Assembly: GCA_020086605.1 (NCBI GenBank)
Contig: JACBWW010000012.1
Span: 17,977,753-18,041,752, forward strand
Direction of reading: 5' to 3'
From: Lanius collurio
Lineage: Eukaryota > Chordata > Aves > Passeriformes > Laniidae
Length of the DNA: 64,000 nt
Of this stretch, positions 1-8,680 are shown one piece after another. Under the pieces are notes generated by a model. It searched no databases. It was not told where the DNA came from and worked only from the letters and a program-made list of their open reading frames with translations. A program made the position numbers and the translations under genes. How positions within the stretch are numbered: the stretch's first letter is position 1; each line of letters begins with the position of its first letter.

Positions 1-1130
1 CCTAATGTAGTGGCTATACAGGACAAGTAAATTTCTAGCAAAAATGTCTTTAACTGTTCTTACTAGAGCACTGCCTTGGGGCTCGGTGAGGCTCAATCCT
101 ATAGGAAGGTGGATAAGCATAGAAAGCATGAGAAATCTGAGCGCAGACAAAGGGGACTTGTATCAGAAGTAAGTAGGAGAGAATTAGGACTGCCAAGCTT
201 TTAAGAGGAATTGGAATTTAATGAAGTGATTGAACAAAGAAATTGAAAGCCTCCTTTGCCTCCTGTAAGGGTCGAATGGATCTGAGCAATACTCAGCTTG
301 GCTGCATTACAGGGTTGTTATTTAATTTTAAAGAACTTGGAAGCTTTCAATGTACTTCATAATTCTATTGACATTTATGATTTGAGATACTTAATCTTGA
401 AAACACAAACACAACACTGATCTGTCTTTCACCCAAGAGAATTGGGAATCAGTGTCTGCAGCTTTTAAAGGCAGCCAATCTAGGAGCTGCTTGCCACAGG
501 CCAGCCTTTACCTTGCTCTCATGCCGATTCCAGGCAGGGACCTTGTGCTTTGCAGAGCTGAATTATTCAGTCCTGAATATTTTTTTTAACTTTAAAACTA
601 CATGGCTTCATATTTACCTTGCAAGGCTGGGACTCAGGTCTTGCTCCTGGAGAAAGCCCGCACCCTTTCCCCGCTGTGCGTGGGGTGGAACCCTTCCCCT
701 TGTAATCCTGGCTGGAATGATTGGAGACATGGCCACATCATCTATATATCAGCAGCGAAGCTGGTGCAGGTTGCTCTTTTTAGACCCCTGACCACAAGGA
801 CAAACAAGGACTTGACATCCCAGGCTCATTCCTGGGTATCCCAGGACATCTACAAAGTAACAGCAGAGCCTGTATGTGTGCTGGGTTGTGTGCACATAAA
901 CACACACTTGATGTGCATTGTACAGCTGACACTGGCTGGTTACTTCTGGCTCATTCTCTCTCTCATGGCAAAGGATCCCACAGAAACCGTGAGAAATATT
1001 AAGTCTCATATTAGGACCAATATCCAATTCATATATTTCAAAGCTCAAGTCTGTTCACATGTGAGGGCAGATGTTGCCAGTAATCATGTATTAAAATGGA
1101 AGAATATATGTGTCAAGCCTGAAATTAATT

Positions 1131-1180
1131 AGGACCTGATTCTGCTCTCATTAACAGGCATGAAATTCTCATTGACTAAA
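1131..1180. repeat. Relic of an ancient sauropsid interspersed repeat
   Basis: The phrase 'cctgattctgctctcatt', followed shortly by 'ctcattgact', resembles a decayed interspersed repeat that I recall as common in turtle, crocodile and bird DNA. That repeat has the theme 'cctgattctgctctca...ttgacttcaatgg'. Similar traces occur near 2050-2105, 10385-10440, 55240-55300 and 62470-62520. Recognition is by memory of the motif, not by alignment. Confidence 0.35.
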
Positions 1181-2049
1181 CAAGATGTTTTACCCTTACA
1201 ACGGACTTGGGTCCTTAATTTTCACACCACAAAATTGGCACCGACATTTCAAAGGCATTGCAGTAGCAGAAAGCTTGACCCTTTGTCTTTGCTACCAAAT
1301 GTATTTTCAGAGTATGACCAATTTGTAATGCCTAACATTACACTCCTTAGTTAGTGAATGAAGAGCCCTTTGAAGATCAAAAATGCTATTATTATTTCCA
1401 TATTTTTGCCAAACCAAAGCTCCCATGCTGAAGCCATCTGTGTCAAATGCAAAGCATTACCTCCAATACTTTCTTTCTGAGCAGAGCATTCCCAAGTGCC
1501 CTTGTTGTTTTGTTTCCATGTCTGGTTTCAAGATCATTTTGTAAAGATGCAGTCAGCAAAGGGACAAGGGGAGGTGCAGCTGGACAGGATGGCAAAGCAA
1601 GCTCTGATTTGGATTTTGTGATCACATTAGGAAGCAGTAACCCAACAGCCATCTCAGGTGTCAGCAGAGATGGAGGATGGGCTGGAGTGGATCGCTCCAG
1701 TTCTGGGATGGGCAGGCTCCAGGCAAGGAGGACTGACAAGGATGAGGGAGCAACTAAAGATGAAAAAAGGGCCAGCAAGGAAAGCTTCGTCTTGACAGCC
1801 TCACACTCAGCACAGTTCCTGGCTGGTGGCATGTTACAAAGTGAGTGGAGCATGGAAAAGCAGATGAATTGCAGATTTGGACCAAGTGGAAACATCAAGA
1901 GCCTCGTGCTTTGCAAAGGGAGATGAGACTCCCTTTTGTGGGCTGCTTTGCTGAGAATCCTCCCCTCTGAGCTCCCATGGCCATCCTGCATACCTGTACA
2001 GTCAAAGGGCTGTAGCCAGAGGGGGGCTGGAAAAGATCTAGAGAACAGC

Positions 2050-2105
2050 AAAGTCCGCAGGAATTTTTCCATTGACTTTAGTGCATTTTTGATCAGACCT
2101 TGGGT
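2050..2105. repeat. Relic of an ancient sauropsid interspersed repeat
   Basis: This stretch contains 'ttccattgactttagtgc' followed by 'gatcagacctt'. It is a degenerate version of the 'cattgacttcagtggg...gatcaggccc' theme seen in old archosaur repeats. It is short and unreliable on its own. Confidence 0.3.
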
Positions 2106-5100
2106 GAAGCAGAACTTGCATGTTTGATACCAAACTCTTCTGTCTCCAGAGAGAAAGAGGAGGGCTGGGTAGAAAATTGGGAAGTATAGGAGATGAAGCT
2201 GTTTCTCGTTTTTTTTCTCTTCTGTAAAGCTTCTGCTGTTTCACAAACTAGCAGGTGCAGAGGAAAAGGGAGACAAAAAGGGCCAAATCACTATGTGGGG
2301 GAAGAATCTGCAGAGCTGAGATGAGGAAAGTCTGCCCTTTGTGAGATAGTATTTCTGATCTGCAGGCATACAAAGCCTTCATAATTGCTGGAGTCATTAT
2401 TTGCAGTAGATGGCAGAGAGACATGCAGGACACATAATAAGCTGGAATGAGTAGTGATGTTAATCCAATACCATCAAAGACCGGGCTCATCACAGGAACG
2501 CATTTAGAGTCCACAACAGCAGCTCTGATATTGCTAAGAAATATGTTTCATCTAGGTACAGACCTCACTTCAGTCCATGGCTGTACATTTACTATCTCCT
2601 CCTCTGCTCCCAAATGCTGTAGCTACAATTTATCCACCCCACTTTATCCCATCCATGGATCTTTCCCACTGTTCATTAGAGCCTGGATTCTGGCATTTTA
2701 CTTCACTACGTAGACTATCTGCCATTATGAGGAGGCTGCTAACAACCTTACACAGTGTATGAAAAAATTGACTTATCTTCTGGCCCAGCTTCCGAGGCTG
2801 CAGGTGCTGAGCCACTCTGGTGCACTTAGGGGCTGTAAGCTGAGTTTCAGTTCTCAAATATTTTCTATTTATCATGATTCCCAGATGGAGCATCACTGAA
2901 CACTCCAGAATACCTCCTCACTTCCACAGCATGCCAGGGAAGGAGAATATATCGAGACCGAAGGCAAGGCTGAAGCTAGGGATAATTTTTCCCCTAGCAG
3001 CCCCTTGACAGCTTTCAGCAAAGGATTGACAGCTAGGGATTTATGGCTAGGTTGCTGAGTCCAAGCAGCCAGACACTCAGGTTGCTTTTGTAGGGTTGAG
3101 AGACAGGAAACATCTGCTGAGACAGCATGGGAAGATGTGTTTTATCAGAGCTTTGTGAAACATATTCCTGAATGTTTATTAAATTCAAATTTGACTGTAC
3201 AATTTATGGCCACTGATACAAGAGTTCCTGCAGATAGACACAGGCAAGAACTGAGGCTGAGCTGCATTTGACTTCAATGGTTGTTGTGCCCGATTTTGTG
3301 TTGAGCATTTAACCTGTTCTTTATTTTTAGCTCTTGAGTTTTGCACTGTGATCTCTCTGAACTTTGCTCCTTTGATAGTAACCAGAGTGCTCCATGCAAA
3401 CAAAACAAAAGAATAAAGCAACTACAACTTTTAACTACTGCTGCAGGGGAAGCCGTGAGACACAGCAAAAGGCAAATGTGAATTTTTACCAAAGAATTTA
3501 ATTAGCTGATTGCTTATTTAGAAGCTATAACAGCATGACCTAACAGCCCTGACATTCAGAGATTCAGTAGCAGAGTCCTGGTTTGGGTATACAAATGTAC
3601 TGCAGCACAATAAAACCAAAACAGCACTTGTTTTGCTACATTTCTGGAATATAATGCATTTTCCTTCTAAAACAGCAGAGGGGCAAATTTCAGGGACAGC
3701 AATTAGCTTCCAATCTTAGTTTTGTGTTTTCCATTTATCAGTTCTTGTCAAGGAAAACTTGTTCAACCAGGGTTCAACTCTGCCTTGTAAACTTGATGAA
3801 TTTCTACAGGAGACTCTTCATATAGCCTGTATAACCAAGGATAGATAGGGGGACATAACTGGTAGGGAACTGAAACCACTGAGAAAACAGCCATAAGGGA
3901 TGGCTGTTTGTACTGGGGAAGCACCATCCACACCTTGACCTTCACATACCAGTTCCCTCTTGCTGCAAACTGCAACTCCATCTCCTTACCTGTGATTAAT
4001 ACACTCTCACTTCTGAAAACCTGCAGCATGTTGACTGTCAAGTGAATTTTCAGGAAATTTGCAAAAATGTTTTGTGTTAAAAATAAAGACTTGGTCTCTA
4101 TGATGCTTAACCTTATGCCAGTCCTCTGTTCAATGTTCCTGTACAGTTAAAAAGGAAACCCTTGTTTTTCCCAGACTGTATTTGAAGACATTTGCTTGTA
4201 ACGCAGCTAAGCCGGTAATGATTTACAAAGGTTTACATAAATCTATATAAGGTTATAGATTACTGGCAGGGTCCACCCATCTGATCAGTCATTTCCACAG
4301 CTGTCTGATAGTTTGTGCCCAGCCACCAGCAGCACTGCTGTCTTTTCAATGCTGGATGGTAACTTGCCATGGCCTGTGGTCAGAACACTGTAGCAACCCA
4401 AGAGAACTCTGAGTCCCTTGTGGATTATTAGCTTCACATGCACTCAGTCTAAATTAGCTTCCAAAGTTTTCTCCAGGAGCAATGGAGGGAGAACATGACA
4501 CCATATGTTTATGTTGGAGCCACACTACCATACAAGAGGGGACTTGATCATTTATTGCTCCAGATCAGGTTTTTATTACTTAAAAATTTAAATTTCTTTT
4601 GCAGGGCAAAGTTAGAATTTTTTCAGCATTTTTGCAGCAACATACATAGATTTCTTTCAAATATTCCCTAGAATGCTTTTCATCTTTGAATTGCTGAAAT
4701 AAACATCCCACCTTAAATGACTGTGGATTCCTTGAGCTCAGAGGAGCTGAGCATTTATTCAGTGATAGCAGTGCCATTGGCACAGCAATTAGAAGTTGTC
4801 TTCAGTCTGTTAGATCCTCAGAACAGTGATATTCTGCATAATTTCAGATAAAGCTCCACAATGTGCCCTAACTTCCAGGAAATTATTTGCTTTCTTATAA
4901 ATATTTCCTTAGGTCAATATTCAAGGCTTACAGAATGGCTTTCAAGGAGCAATGTGTGCATTTAAATCTGTAAGGACATTTAGCATCCCTCTTCCAATCA
5001 ACAATGTCTTGCTGCCTGACCTCTACCAAGCCTGTAAATCCCACGTCTCTCCAGAGCTCACATTACCCCTGTGAAGGGTGGGAAAAATCAGTAGCCACAA

Positions 5101-6202
5101 ATGAAAACTCAAAGGCCTCAGTCATGTACCCATATAGCTCATTATCACTCTCAGAGGAGAGGAAGGTACAAAGAAGTGATCCCTTACCTTTCAGTGCAGT
5201 ACAACATGCTCCCTAGAGCATCCATCAAGAAAGACTTTCTCTTCCATCCTCATGACAGGCTGCCCACAAACTCTGGAATAGGTGAGAATGAGTCTTCTGC
5301 ATTTTGGGTGCACCTGGAGAACCAGGTGAATGCTGTTACCTTGCAGTGATCAAAAACTACCCATGGTTTCTAAGTCACAGATAAACACTAAGATCTAATG
5401 ATTAAAGCTAACTTAGTCCCCACTCCTCCTGACCCTAACACCTGACAAAATGATCAAGAAGATAGGATCAGAGCTCAGATAAACAATCCACACTATAACT
5501 AAGCATTCACCTTTTCTATTCACCCTTTCTACTCCAGACCACTCAAGCTCCCAAGTCTTTCAGAAATCCTCAGCCATGCCATCTCAACCAGCACCGCTAA
5601 ATGAAAGATTTGCATGCCATCCCATCCAGATGCTAATAGATCCAGACTACTGCCGGGCAAGCAGAGAAGCTGGCTTAAAACCTGAAGGCCAGTCAGTTGG
5701 TCACAGCCATTCACACTTTTTTTAACCATTTGCTACTGTGAACATGCTGTCCAGCCCCTGTCACCTTGGAGGGTCCTGCCTCCGCTGCGTGAATCGTTTG
5801 TGAGGGGCTCTCCCCTTCTTCTGCCAGGCCCTGGGGAGCTCAGGCCTCCATCCCTGCCCATCTCCACGACACCACAGGTGTGGAACAAGTTTAGTTATTT
5901 AGCCTAGCCTCCTTTATACAAACCACATCCTGGTGACACCCCCAGAGCTGAATGGTGTGGGAGCACAAGCCACATCTCCTATCAGCCCCAGGAAGTGCTT
6001 GTGGGAAAGCTCATTCCATGGGCAACAGGTTAAAGCCCTCCACCAAAAAACCAAAAGCAGCAGGAGAGAGGCAGCAAGAGAGAGAGGAAGGAGTGAGAGG
6101 GTATGGGTTAAAATCAGCAGTGAATTGCATTTGAAAGTTGCGATACAGATCCTCCTATTGTGCAGGTGTTCACACTTGTCCTTTAAACCTCTACTTATTA
6201 TC

Positions 6203-6208
6203 TACATA
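6203..6208. repeat. Target-site duplication, left copy (TACATA)
   Basis: TACATA here matches TACATA at 8675-8680 on the other side of the LTR element. Three extra bases (att, 6209-6211) separate this copy from the LTR terminus. A six-base duplication fits the solo LTR of the same family, which has a perfect six-base duplication. Confidence 0.65.
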
Positions 6209-6211
6209 ATT

Positions 6212-6496
6212 TGTTGTAATAGGGAATCCTTACAACAAGTATAAGACAGTGATGAACTTGGAAGGAAAGATGAAGCGCTATTTCTTTAGATGTTCAGAGA
6301 TGTTTTATTCCTCCAGCTGCATGTCTGGAGTTCCCAGGCAGACCCCAGACATGGGACCCTGATCTCTCCCTGGGCCCCGGGCACCCAAACCAACCAATCA
6401 GGAACAGGTATGGGGCACACGTGACATGGGAGCAGGGACAGGGACAGACCCTGCAGGGTCCCTCCCCCCAGGATTTCAGGGGAAGGCACCTCCACA
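6212..6496 (-). repeat. 3' LTR of the provirus-like element
   Basis: On the minus strand it begins TGTGGAGGTGCC at 6496 and ends in ACAACA at 6212, with TG...CA boundaries. It carries a poly(A) signal AATAAA (reverse complement at 6304-6309). About 85 bp upstream of that signal is an intact inverted CCAAT/Y-box motif CTGATTGG (reverse complement at 6394-6401). A two-base gap near the U5 end and a six-base gap in U3 separate it from the other copies. In the middle of the LTR it is as close or closer to the solo LTR at 51 kb than to its own partner. Confidence 0.88.
6394..6401 (-). promoter_or_regulatory. Inverted CCAAT (Y-box) motif in LTR U3
   Basis: CCAATCAG on the plus strand reads CTGATTGG in the LTR sense, the core of a classical Y-box. 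The same position is TCAATCAG in the 5' LTR (8566-8573) and CTGGTTGG in the solo LTR (51221-51228), each with one change. The site lies upstream of the poly(A) signal where a U3 promoter element is expected. Binding is inferred from the motif only. Confidence 0.5.
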
Positions 6497-6510
6497 ATTC
6501 ACTCTTTCTT
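6497..6510 (-). other. Weak polypurine tract next to 3' LTR
   Basis: On the minus strand AAGAAAGAGTGAAT directly precedes TGTGGAGG of the 3' LTR. A purine run at this place primes plus-strand DNA synthesis in retroviruses. It is short and ends in a T, so its function is uncertain or eroded. Confidence 0.4.
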
Positions 6511-6697
6511 ATTAAATAAAGAGCATTGGAAACAGTTGGATGAACAACAAAACAATTTCAAAGGAAAGAAAACCACCATGCTGAGTCCCCAAATGTCCAA
6601 ACAGATTTTCCTTGGAGCATCAGAAGGGAGACAGGACTTGAGCACGCTTCAGATGGAAACTGAGGAAGGGATTTTCCTTTTTGTACCTGTTGGAATC

Positions 6698-7391
6698 TTA
6701 GAAAATGACAATTAATTTCTTCCCTTCCTCATTTTCGTCCCCCCCATCAGCATTGCAAAGGGATTCATGGTGAATGGAAAAGCATGGTTTTGTGAGAGGA
6801 ACCAGAAAGGGGAAATCTGGCATGTATGGAGGATAAAGGGGCATGGGATAAAAGGGGAAGGTGGGATAGGGAAAAGGATAGGGATTATGGGGATATTGTC
6901 TAGCATATCTACTACCTTTAACAGGAGCACCCCCAGGGCCTGTAACACATGCAGCCTGTGGGCCCTTCCTTCCTTGCACAATTTTAAATTCTACTCTTTC
7001 TCCTTCTTGGAACATCACTTTTGGGGTTATTTTTCACAATAGCAGATTTATGAACAAAAATACTTTCTCCAGTATCTATTCTCGATAAGAAACCATAATT
7101 TTTCTTTACATTATACCATTTTACAGTTCCAAAAACCCTAGCTGTGATAACCTTTTCATTTTTCCGAGTTCCTTTGTTCTTGCTTTCACTTTCGGGTTTT
7201 TTCGCTCTTGTGTCGGAGGTGCCGCAGCCAGGACCGCCGGGGCCGGAGCCACCGGCGTGTTCCTGTCATGGGGTTTTGACTCCTCGAGGTCGCGTGTGGG
7301 GCCCTGTGGGTTCGGTCTGGCCGTGCTGCTGCACTCCGCCATTGCCGGCTGCTCTGCCTTCGGCCACCTCTGCACCGCCTTTTGGCGCCAT
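6698..7391 (-). pseudogene. Broken, intronless Y-box-type cold-shock-domain gene inside the LTR element
   Basis: A likely start ATG at 7391 (minus strand) has A at -3 and G at +4, a strong Kozak context, and begins MAPKGGAEVAEG. The frame runs 41 codons to a TGA (7268-7266). The same frame then continues through a Gly/Pro-rich and basic stretch into a cold-shock domain from 7154. GTVKW is near the domain start, an RNP1-like KNYGFL lies at 7103-7086, and an RNP2 motif IFVH lies at 7061-7050. After NNP the reading frame changes: 28 bases separate NNP from VEF, against 36 in canonical Y-box proteins, so about eight bases are missing. The second half continues in the next frame (VEFK..., TGPGG, GSRYA) to a stop at 6698, about 106 codons. 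The tail is rich in Pro, Tyr and Phe, not the Arg-rich basic/aromatic islands of YBX1-3. Host Y-box genes split this domain over several exons, so the uninterrupted copy derives from RNA. Family members bind RNA and single-stranded DNA and control translation, mRNA packaging and CCAAT-box promoters. GPGG...VKGSRYA looks nearest to the vertebrate YBX2/YBX1 group, but the parent gene cannot be fixed by eye. Confidence 0.85.
6902..7154 (-). other. Cold-shock domain (S1-like fold), two frames
   Basis: This is the part of the broken gene with clear family identity. It starts at [13 protein letters not shown] and ends at GSRYA. Both nucleic-acid-binding motifs are present, RNP1-like (YGFL for the usual YGFI) and RNP2-like (IFVH for VFVH). 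The aromatic residue after KW is Tyr where YBX proteins usually have Phe. The frame change lies in the AAAA run at 7019-7022 or just beside it, in the loop after NNP. Conservation of the binding surface, despite two gene-breaking lesions elsewhere, suggests that the coding sequence was functional when the element inserted. Confidence 0.85.
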
Positions 7392-7990
7392 GCTCGCTTC
7401 CCCTCTGGAGCTCCGCGTGACTGCTCCACACTTTCTGAGTGTTCGCGCACCTGCACGGCCGCGCCCTGTGAGGCGTTCGTGTGTCCGCGGCTTTGTACCG
7501 CCGGCACTGCTGCTGCTGCTGTCGGCTGTGTGGCCGTGGGCTAGCACGGCTCCCTTCTCGCCCCCACATCCCTCTGGCTCAGCTCGGCGTGGCTCACCGC
7601 GGTCACCACAGCGACTGCCACAATCGCCGCTGCCTTTCTCGCCGTGGGGCTCGGGCTCGGACTGTCGCTCACCACGTGGCGCGGAGCGGCCATCGGCAGG
7701 TCACGCCTTGGCCGCTGCCGCCCTCGCTGCTGCCTCAGGGCAAACACCACCGGGCTCACACCACCGCACTGCTCCTGGCTCCACTCCCACTGCCATCATT
7801 CTTGCCACCAGCTCTGTTCCCGCCGTGCCTGGCCTCACTGGCTCTCCACGTGCGGGATCTCCCTTGCCACCGACCGCAATGCACTGGGTGCCGGCGGCTG
7901 GGGCCATGCGGTCTCCAGGGTGGTGGAGGAACCCTCTGCAACACGCACGCTGCTCGACCACGTGTTCACTGCGGAAATCACAGCGTAACA
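7200..7990 (-). other. GC- and CpG-rich block within the element
   Basis: This block is far richer in G, C and CpG than anything around it; 7201-7440 alone holds about 21 CpG. It covers the presumed 5' untranslated region and the first coding part of the captured gene. The long open frames on both strands here (up to 322 codons on the plus strand, 7144-8112) follow from the composition and show no domain. GC-rich first exons and leaders are usual for Y-box genes, which fits transduction of a host transcript. Confidence 0.7.
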
Positions 7991-7991
7991 C

Positions 7992-8364
7992 AGCTGATAT
8001 TGCTCAACAGTCTCTGAAATCAGGTAATATTCACGAAAACAGTCCTACATTGGCACATTTTTTGATTCGGAAATTAACTGTGTCCAAACATTCTTCCAAA
8101 AGTCCTTGGTAAGAATCAAATTCCAAGAAACGTAGAAGAAGTTTTTAAACAGCCATGTTGTAGTTCTTTCTGAGCTTGAATTAAACTAATATCTACATCT
8201 TGCTGTTCAAGAACCTTTTTATGTTTAAGGTAAATGTCTCTTTGCGGTTCGGACAGTCATGAGTCCTTCCATGAGTCCTCCATCATTCAGAGATGGGACA
8301 GCAAAACAAAAGCGAGAAGAGATATCCAGAGTTACTCATGAATTATCTTCTCCAGGGATCTTTT
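7992..8364 (-). other. Leader or gag-derived remnant of the element
   Basis: In the element's direction this lies between the primer site and the GC-rich block and has normal base composition. One frame stays open for about 35 codons (around 8230-8125, reading KKVLEQQ... with many Gln and Leu) before a stop, and a neighbouring frame continues with Trp-rich sequence. It could be a damaged gag matrix remnant, but no signature is clear enough to name. Confidence 0.3.
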
Positions 8365-8382
8365 GCCAGCATTTCTCCACCA
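8365..8382 (-). other. Primer-binding-site-like sequence
   Basis: Two bases (AA) after the 5' LTR end, the minus strand reads TGGTGGAGAAATGCTGGC. TGG pairs with the CCA end of any tRNA, and TGGTGGAGA matches the complement of a tRNA-Ala 3' end (...TCTCCACCA). The following bases match only if an inserted AA is allowed (then TGC, GG). This makes tRNA-Ala the best guess for the primer, with decay or drift. Confidence 0.5.
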
Positions 8383-8384
8383 TT

Positions 8385-8674
8385 TGTTGTAGTGCAGGGA
8401 ATCCTTACAACATGAATAAGACAGCGATGAACTTGGAAGGAAAGATGAAGCAATATTTCTTTAGATGTTCAGAGATGTTTTATTCGTCCAGCCTCGTGAC
8501 TGGAGTTCCCAAGCCGACTCCCCTGGGACCCTGTTCTATTCCCAGGCTCCAGGCACCCCAACCACTCAATCAGGAACAGGTATGGGGCACACGTGACATG
8601 GGGACAGGGACAGAGGCAGACCCGTACCCTGCAGGGTCCCTCCCCCCAGGATTTCAGGGGAAGGCACCTCCACA
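8385..8674 (-). repeat. 5' LTR of the provirus-like element
   Basis: On the minus strand it begins TGTGGAGGTGCC at 8674 and ends ...CACTACAACA at 8385. The poly(A) signal is at 8484-8479. The outer parts (first about 80 and last about 100 bases) match the other two copies closely. The middle differs more, including a changed CCAAT motif and a small deletion next to the segment 'cccctgggacc'. On its outer side it is flanked by TACATA (8675-8680). On its inner side it leads into the primer-binding-like site, so it is the upstream LTR and not a solo LTR. Confidence 0.88.
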
Positions 8675-8680
8675 TACATA
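8675..8680. repeat. Target-site duplication, right copy (TACATA)
   Basis: Matches 6203-6208. It is directly adjacent to the 5' LTR terminus on this side. Confidence 0.65.

Larger units (their letters stand above)
1..6202. other. Unique non-coding sequence, no gene recognised
   Basis: I see no exon, RNA gene or intact transposon here. The longest open frames (209 codons on the minus strand and 159 on the plus strand, both near 1440-2070) overlap each other antisense, have no recognisable domain, and read as chance. A few short relics of an old sauropsid repeat are listed separately. The rest is moderately AT-rich single-copy-looking sequence. Confidence 0.6.
6209..8674 (-). mobile_element. 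LTR-flanked provirus-like element carrying a Y-box (cold-shock) gene
   Basis: Two LTRs of about 285-290 bp in the same orientation enclose about 1.9 kb. In the element's own direction (minus strand) the order is: 5' LTR 8674-8385; two-base spacer; primer-binding-like site 8382-8365; roughly 390 bp of leader without a long frame; a GC-rich block of about 800 bp; a broken cold-shock-domain gene; about 190 bp of untranslated sequence; a short purine tract; 3' LTR 6496-6212. TACATA flanks both sides. No protease, reverse transcriptase, integrase or envelope sequence is recognisable, so the element could only have moved with proteins from a helper. The six-base target duplication, seen most clearly in the solo LTR, suggests a class II (beta/alpharetrovirus-like) integrase. 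By eye the two LTRs differ at roughly one position in ten, so the insertion is old. It could be a retrovirus that transduced a host cDNA or a non-autonomous LTR family that includes this gene; a single copy cannot distinguish these. Confidence 0.8.

Noticed and set aside
1443..2072. Overlapping 209-codon and 159-codon frames on opposite strands
   Set aside because: No domain, no codon pattern and mutual antisense overlap; consistent with chance.
6698..7391. Simple processed pseudogene of a Y-box gene
   Set aside because: No poly(A) tail follows the stop, and the gene is enclosed in sense by two LTRs with retroviral boundary features. It stays as an alternative only if the LTRs prove unrelated in age.
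7144..8112. 322-codon open frame on the plus strand
   Set aside because: It lies antisense to the captured gene in a GC-rich block where stop codons are rare, overlaps several other open frames, and shows no domain. The minus-strand cold-shock domain explains the locus.
6203..8680. Two independent solo LTRs at 6.2 and 8.4 kb, not one element
   Set aside because: Neither LTR has its own matching six-base flanks, while TACATA is found on the two outer sides. A primer-site-like sequence follows the upstream LTR, and both have the same orientation.
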